From the NCBI GenBank assembly GCA_900313545.1, contig OMRS01000195.1, positions 1 to 17,118 on the forward strand: a DNA stretch of 17,118 bases, given 5' to 3'. Of the stretch, positions 13,569 through 17,118 are shown in pieces. The notes under the pieces are model-generated. The model did not search any database and was not told where the DNA came from. It was given only the letters and a program-made list of their open reading frames with translations. A program made the position numbers and the translations under genes. Positions within the stretch are counted from its first letter, which is position 1. Each line of letters opens with the position of its first letter. This DNA comes from an uncultured Eubacteriales bacterium (GTDB taxonomy: Bacteria > Bacillota_A > Clostridia > Christensenellales > Aristaeellaceae).

Positions 13569-15707
13569 TTACGGCACTTTTTTTCCGGCCTGTTTGTTCT
13601 CGTACATGATCTTGTCCGCGCGGCGGGCGGTATCGTTGACCGAGCTGTCGGTCTGCGGATCATACCGCGCAATTCCAAAGGAGACCCGCACCTGCTCCCA
13701 CGCAGCTGACGCCGATGCGGTGACCTCATTCTTCGCTATGTCAAACTGGCGCACAAGCTCCTCCAGGTTGCCAAGGTCCTCCCCCGTCAGGACCACCGCA
13801 AACTCATCCCCGCCGATTCTGAACACGGGGCTGTGCTGGAAGACGCGGCAGATCAGGCGGCTGGCGCCCTTGAGGTATTCATCGCCCTTGTCATGCCCGT
13901 GCTGGTCGTTCACCGATTTGAGATCATCGCAGTCAAACACGCCGATGGCAAAATCGGACAGCTCGTTCTGATCGACCTGCTGCTGCAGTTTTTCGATATA
14001 CTCGACGAAGGCCCCTTTGTTCCGGACGGACGTGAGGGCGTCCACAAAGGCCTTGGCGTTCAGGACCTTGATCATGCGCTCCTCTTCCATGGCCCGTCTT
14101 TCGGCCCGGATGCTCCGCAGCAGCAGCATCAGGATGATGACAAGAACGACGGCAATCACGGACATGACCATGAAGAGATGGTCCTTCACCAGATCCGAGA
14201 AGCTGGTTTTCACATCCTCGGAAGAGTAATAGGTCAGGGCGGCGTGTATGGTGCTGTCGGGAACCAGGGATGTGATCTTTGAGAGGATGGAGTACAGCTC
14301 CGTGTCGCCCCGCCTCAGAGCGAGACAGTAATCCAGATCAACGCCTGTGGATACAGGGGCCAGATGAAGCTTTTCGCACTGCCTTGAAATATTGTTGTAG
14401 CGGTAGTTGCTTACAATCACGCAGTCGGCCTCTCCGGCGGCGACGGCCTTCAGGCAGGCGGGCGTATCCGGATAATACTTTGTCTGCCATCCCGGGTAAT
14501 TGTCAGCAAGGAAGATGTCGTAGTTCGGATTGCCCTTATTGACGGCAACAGCCGCCGTTTTTTGGCGGACAAACTCCTTTTTGTTCGCCGCCCGGACGAC
14601 GGCGTCCATTTCAGTTGTCATCAGCGCCGGGGTGACGAGCACATCCAGCTTTTCGGCTTCATACGGTGTCAGATTGGCGGGAAACATGCAGTCCACTTCC
14701 CCGTTTTTCAGTGCCGCGATTGCGGCGGCCGAGGTCGGATAACTGACCGTTTCAAAGGTGAGATGCGCGTTTTCAAATGCCGTTGAGGCAGCATCCAGAT
14801 AATCTTTCAGGGCGCCCGTCAGTTCACCGTTTTCATCTGCGGCGCAGAAGGCCAGGTACTTGTCCTGGAAGCCCAGGCGGACAGACCCGTGATGCATGAG
14901 CCATTCATTCTCCCTGTCCGTGAGGAACAGGCTGACTTCGGTACTTCCCAGGTACCGGTCATTGAGCTGCTGGTTATAGTATTTGTTCTCGTCCTGAAGC
15001 CGGCTCATGGCCGTGTTCAGCTCGACCAGCAGATCAGGGCGGTTCCTGCTTACGGCGAAGTAGTAGTCCGAGGAACCGATTTTCCAGAGCGGTTCCGCGT
15101 TTTCAGCATCCCTTCGGATGTCCATGGTGACGAAGGCATCCAGCTGTGTCCCCAGAAGCTGGATGGATTCATCCTCCGTGCAGGACAGCTCAACAATCTC
15201 AGGGTCTGCGCCATGGGTCCTCGCCCAGTCGCGCAGGAGGCTGCTCTGAATGCTGCCCCTGGCTACGCCCACCTTTTTGCCGTTCAGTGAGGAAACATCC
15301 TCCATCACAATCCCGTGATCGCCCGGTGAAACAAACAGATAGTAAGCCTCCGTACCCATGGGAAGGGAGGCGTACAGGATATCCCCGGCGCGCTCCTCCG
15401 TATAGGAGATGTTGCCCATCAGGTCGATGTCGCCGTCTCTGAGCTTCTGCATCAGCTCAGACCAGGTTCCCTCCACATACTCATACCGCCAGTTTGTAAA
15501 GGCGATGAGCTTCTGCTGGTAATCGTAGGTGTATCCGGACCGTCTTCCGTGGGAGTCGGTGATGAAATAGGGGGGTTCATGCCAGCCTACGCGCACGGTT
15601 TTCCCGGATTCCTCCGCCAGGGCGGCCATGGACCATGCAAGCGCTCCTGCGAGCAGCAGGCACAGCGCGAAGGACAGAATCCGCCGAATCTTCTGATGAA
15701 TGACCAC
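13569..15707 (-). CDS. Membrane diguanylate cyclase with tandem solute-binding sensor domains
   Basis: The 712-residue product begins with a signal peptide (hydrophobic residues 10-30, ALA before about 31). Two bacterial extracellular solute-binding family 3 domains follow: about 36-260 (TVRVGWHEPPYFI, then YTEERAG) and about 275-500 (SVRLGFQDKYLAF). Residues 511-531 form one membrane helix. The cytosolic GGDEF domain (about 554-710) has the intact motif GGDEF at 632-636 and FDCDDLKSVND at about 591, so it should make c-di-GMP from GTP. The RxxD inhibitory site expected five residues before GGDEF is absent, so product inhibition through that site is unlikely. The GTG start has AAAGGA about ten bases upstream and puts the signal peptide in register. 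The sensor ligand is probably an amino acid or similar small solute. The phosphodiesterase gene follows in the same operon. Confidence 0.93.
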   Translation of the reverse strand: MVIHQKIRRILSFALCLLLAGALAWSMAALAEESGKTVRVGWHEPPYFITDSHGRRSGYTYDYQQKLIAFTNWRYEYVEGTWSELMQKLRDGDIDLMGNISYTEERAGDILYASLPMGTEAYYLFVSPGDHGIVMEDVSSLNGKKVGVARGSIQSSLLRDWARTHGADPEIVELSCTEDESIQLLGTQLDAFVTMDIRRDAENAEPLWKIGSSDYYFAVSRNRPDLLVELNTAMSRLQDENKYYNQQLNDRYLGSTEVSLFLTDRENEWLMHHGSVRLGFQDKYLAFCAADENGELTGALKDYLDAASTAFENAHLTFETVSYPTSAAAIAALKNGEVDCMFPANLTPYEAEKLDVLVTPALMTTEMDAVVRAANKKEFVRQKTAAVAVNKGNPNYDIFLADNYPGWQTKYYPDTPACLKAVAAGEADCVIVSNYRYNNISRQCEKLHLAPVSTGVDLDYCLALRRGDTELYSILSKITSLVPDSTIHAALTYYSSEDVKTSFSDLVKDHLFMVMSVIAVVLVIILMLLLRSIRAERRAMEEERMIKVLNAKAFVDALTSVRNKGAFVEYIEKLQQQVDQNELSDFAIGVFDCDDLKSVNDQHGHDKGDEYLKGASRLICRVFQHSPVFRIGGDEFAVVLTGEDLGNLEELVRQFDIAKNEVTASASAAWEQVRVSFGIARYDPQTDSSVNDTARRADKIMYENKQAGKKVP

Positions 15708-15938
15708 GATCTGATGTTCCTTTCCGTCTTATCTGTACGGCCTGATCTCCTCCCGGGTCTGCCCTGAAGGACGGATCCATCGCCGTTTTTTCGTGAATGC
15801 GTCGGTTTGTGCTGAGCCTGAGCGTGCCGGCCCCCCTTCATCGGAGGCCTCCCGTCCGGGTCGGTGCATGCGCAAAGCGTCATGCTGCATTGCCGCAGGG
15901 CCTGCCGGAAGGCGGTCCATGCCGGCTATATAAAGTCA
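15708..15938 (-). other. Long 5' leader of the c-di-GMP operon
   Basis: About 230 bases separate the predicted promoter from the cyclase start. A notable stem is GCATG-a-CGC/GCG-CATGC with a TTT loop (15866-15885). A 63-codon frame (15920 to 15729) is open but lacks a ribosome binding site and looks non-coding. I looked for a c-di-GMP riboswitch because of the genes downstream and could not fit either GEMM class. No known RNA family is recognised. Confidence 0.4.
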
Positions 15939-15944
15939 TCATCA

Positions 15945-15953
15945 AGTATAGCA
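15945..15953 (-). promoter_or_regulatory. Extended -10 promoter of the c-di-GMP operon
   Basis: On the minus strand TGCTATACT is an extended -10 (TATACT at 15945-15950, TGC at 15951-15953). No good -35 box lies 17 bases upstream. A pair of direct repeats covers that region instead, which suggests activator dependence. Confidence 0.55.
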
Positions 15954-15957
15954 CAAA

Positions 15958-15987
15958 ATGTGCGCAAATGCGATTGTGATGTGCGCA
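15958..15987. repeat. Direct repeats ATGTGCGCA spaced 21 bp, possible operator
   Basis: ATGTGCGCA occurs at 15958-15966 and again at 15979-15987, a period of 21 bp (two helical turns). The repeats flank the -35 position of the c-di-GMP operon promoter and lie upstream of the divergent radical SAM promoter. Each contains the palindrome TGCGCA. Confidence 0.5.
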
Positions 15988-16036
15988 GCTTCATCGCGGG
16001 CACGCTGCGGACGGCGGGACACGGACTGCAGGGTCC

Positions 16037-16059
16037 ATTGTCAGAAAGAAAATTGTCAG
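16037..16059. repeat. Direct repeats ATTGTCAG with 15-bp period overlapping the radical SAM promoter
   Basis: ATTGTCAG at 16037-16044 and 16052-16059. The first copy contains the -35 box and the second lies just before the -10 box, so a protein binding both would occlude RNA polymerase. A chance A/T-rich duplication is possible. Confidence 0.4.
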
Positions 16060-16066
16060 GTACAAT
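16038..16066 (+). promoter_or_regulatory. Sigma-A promoter of the radical SAM gene
   Basis: TTGTCA (16038-16043), 17-base spacer, TACAAT (16061-16066): five of six bases match the consensus in each box. Transcription from about 16073 gives a leader of about 150 nt that contains an 8-bp hairpin CGGGAGAG/CTCTCCCG (16093-16111) and a 6-bp hairpin GGGCAG/CTGCCC (16200-16216) directly before the ribosome binding site. Confidence 0.72.
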
Positions 16067-16225
16067 ACCGGAAAAGATCCGGGGAGAAGCAGCGGGAGAG
16101 TTCCTCTCCCGTTCCCTCCGGGAGGAGATTCCGGATGACGCAGGGCCTGACGCGGCAGACGGCCGGAGAGTCAGGGCTGTGGAGGCAATGGAAAGGAGAG
16201 GGCAGGCGTTCTGCCCGAGGAGCCA

Positions 16226-17118
16226 ATGAAGATATCCAAAAAAGATGCCCTGAACTGGTACAGGTTTTTTTCGCAGCTGCCCGAGGAGGAGCCCCTGGGA
16301 CCGCAGCAGCAGGAGATCGCCCTGTCCGTGCTGTCCCAGATTGAGGCATCGGTTGAAGCTGCCAACCGCGCACTGCTTGACAACATTCCCGGGCTTCAGA
16401 CCCTGCAGGGACGCACCTTCTATGTGGGGGACAGCCGTCTGTTTCCCAGAGGGTGCATCTCCTGCCTGACCGGTACGGGACTGAGCGCGGTGAGAAAGAC
16501 CAACCGGTGCAACCTGAACTGCAGGTTCTGCTATGATTACGGGGAAATCCACAGGATCCCGCCCATCGGGGAAGGGTACTGGGAGATCGGGGGGACGCGC
16601 TTCCGCCTTGAGGACATGGATCTGCTGCTTTCCGCCTCCCGCCGGCCCACAGGGGTGGCGTACGTGTACCTTGAACCCTTTATGGAGATCGACCTGTATC
16701 CGCCGATGATCCGCAGGTTTGCCGAGGCCGGCATTCACCAGCACATGTATACCAACGGGACGCTGGCCAATGAGCAGAACCTGCGGGAACTGGCTGAGGC
16801 GGGGCTGCCCGAGATCCGCTTCAACCTGGGCGCCTCGGGATGCTCGGACCAGGTCATCGAGAACATCCGCATCGCCTGCGGACTGTTTGAGCGGGTCGGC
16901 ATTGAGACGCCCATGACGCCGGAACTGCATGCGCAGTTCATGAAAAAGAAGGACCGGATCCTGTCCACGGGCGTGCAGTTCATCAATTTTGCGGAGCTTC
17001 ACCTGGGGCCCGGAAATGTGGGGAACTATGCCGGAGAACCCATGTACATGTACCGGATGGGATACCTCTCCCCCATCTGGAGCCGGCAGCTGACCCTGAA
17101 AACCATGCGCCAGGCGGC
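16226..17118 (+). CDS. Radical SAM protein, 3' end cut by window edge
   Basis: The frame is open from an ATG at 16226 to the edge (297 codons and two bases, no stop). The radical SAM cluster motif CxxxCxxC is at C95, C99 and C102 (RCNLNCRFCYDYG) and should hold a 4Fe-4S cluster that splits S-adenosylmethionine. An extra CISC pair (C77, C80) lies 15 residues before it and may bind metal or an auxiliary cluster. A LEPFMEIDLYPP strand and the YTNGTLA segment fit the rest of the barrel. About 75 residues precede the cluster motif, with no recognisable peptide-binding RRE domain. GAGGAG lies only three bases before the ATG, a short spacing. The substrate is not known; the C-terminal part, which often decides the subfamily, is outside the window. 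Confidence 0.85.
   Translation, partial: MKISKKDALNWYRFFSQLPEEEPLGPQQQEIALSVLSQIEASVEAANRALLDNIPGLQTLQGRTFYVGDSRLFPRGCISCLTGTGLSAVRKTNRCNLNCRFCYDYGEIHRIPPIGEGYWEIGGTRFRLEDMDLLLSASRRPTGVAYVYLEPFMEIDLYPPMIRRFAEAGIHQHMYTNGTLANEQNLRELAEAGLPEIRFNLGASGCSDQVIENIRIACGLFERVGIETPMTPELHAQFMKKKDRILSTGVQFINFAELHLGPGNVGNYAGEPMYMYRMGYLSPIWSRQLTLKTMRQA

Noticed and set aside
15729..15920. 63-codon frame in the cyclase leader
   Set aside because: No ribosome binding site, Arg/Gly/Pro-rich random-looking translation, and no family resemblance.
15708..15938. c-di-GMP riboswitch (GEMM) in the leader of the cyclase operon
   Set aside because: Fragments such as CACGC and CAAACC occur, but the order, the tetraloop receptor and the paired GG/CC elements of the class could not be fitted on either strand.
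15926..17002. 358-codon open frame on the minus strand opposite the radical SAM gene
   Set aside because: The plus strand has an unmistakable CxxxCxxC radical SAM motif and a promoter; the minus frame would run through both divergent promoters.

Overview
This window is a chromosomal segment from a bacterium that is probably a moderately GC-rich member of the Bacillota (Clostridia-like). The signs are strong AGGAGG-type ribosome binding sites, sigma-A-type promoters with 16-17 bp spacers, classical hairpin-plus-T-run terminators, a butyrate kinase, and c-di-GMP proteins of architectures common in anaerobic Firmicutes. No species can be named from the sequence alone. There are no tRNA or rRNA genes, insertion sequences, prophage genes or CRISPR arrays; it reads as housekeeping and accessory metabolism in short transcription units on both strands.

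Layout. At 1-1685 a minus-strand unit holds a D-2-hydroxyacid dehydrogenase and a PPC/DUF296 protein (cut by the left edge), behind a good promoter and a ~190-nt leader. A gene-poor stretch (1686-2245) holds a terminator-like hairpin, an extended -10 promoter and a structured leader for a plus-strand pair (2246-4017): a HAD hydrolase whose stop overlaps (ATGA) the start of an AAA-type ATPase fused to a CYTH-like domain (Ttd14-like). A bidirectional terminator separates these from a minus-strand butyrate kinase (4090-5196). Divergently from it run a shikimate-kinase-like protein and, overlapping by 37 nt, an exported F5/8C-like plus PIG-L/LmbE deacetylase (5333-7113). Next come a frameshifted DJ-1/PfpI gene (minus, 7165-7721) and an ArsB/NhaD/SLC13-type anion permease (plus, 7878-9152).

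From 9153 to 9539 lies a gene-free stretch with three perfect hairpins, one of them a minus-strand terminator. Minus-strand genes follow: an S51 peptidase-like protein (9540-10280), enolase (10353-11648) with a perfect-consensus promoter and hairpin-rich leader, and a c-di-GMP pair: a membrane-anchored diguanylate cyclase with two solute-binding sensor domains (13569-15707) followed by a cytoplasmic PAS/GGDEF/EAL phosphodiesterase (11843-13525). The last intergenic region (15708-16225) contains back-to-back promoters with direct repeats. A radical SAM protein (16226 to the right edge) runs off the window.

How the genes fit together. The clearest functional unit is the cyclase/phosphodiesterase operon: an extracytoplasmic signal would set c-di-GMP synthesis while the co-transcribed EAL protein degrades it. 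The HAD plus Ttd14-like ATPase pair is tightly coupled and is the least characterised system here. The enolase and butyrate kinase genes are isolated from their usual pathway partners. I saw no clear evidence of a wholly new system. The best leads are the HAD/Ttd14-like pair, the kinase/deacetylase overlap, the structured leaders, and the DJ-1 frameshift.
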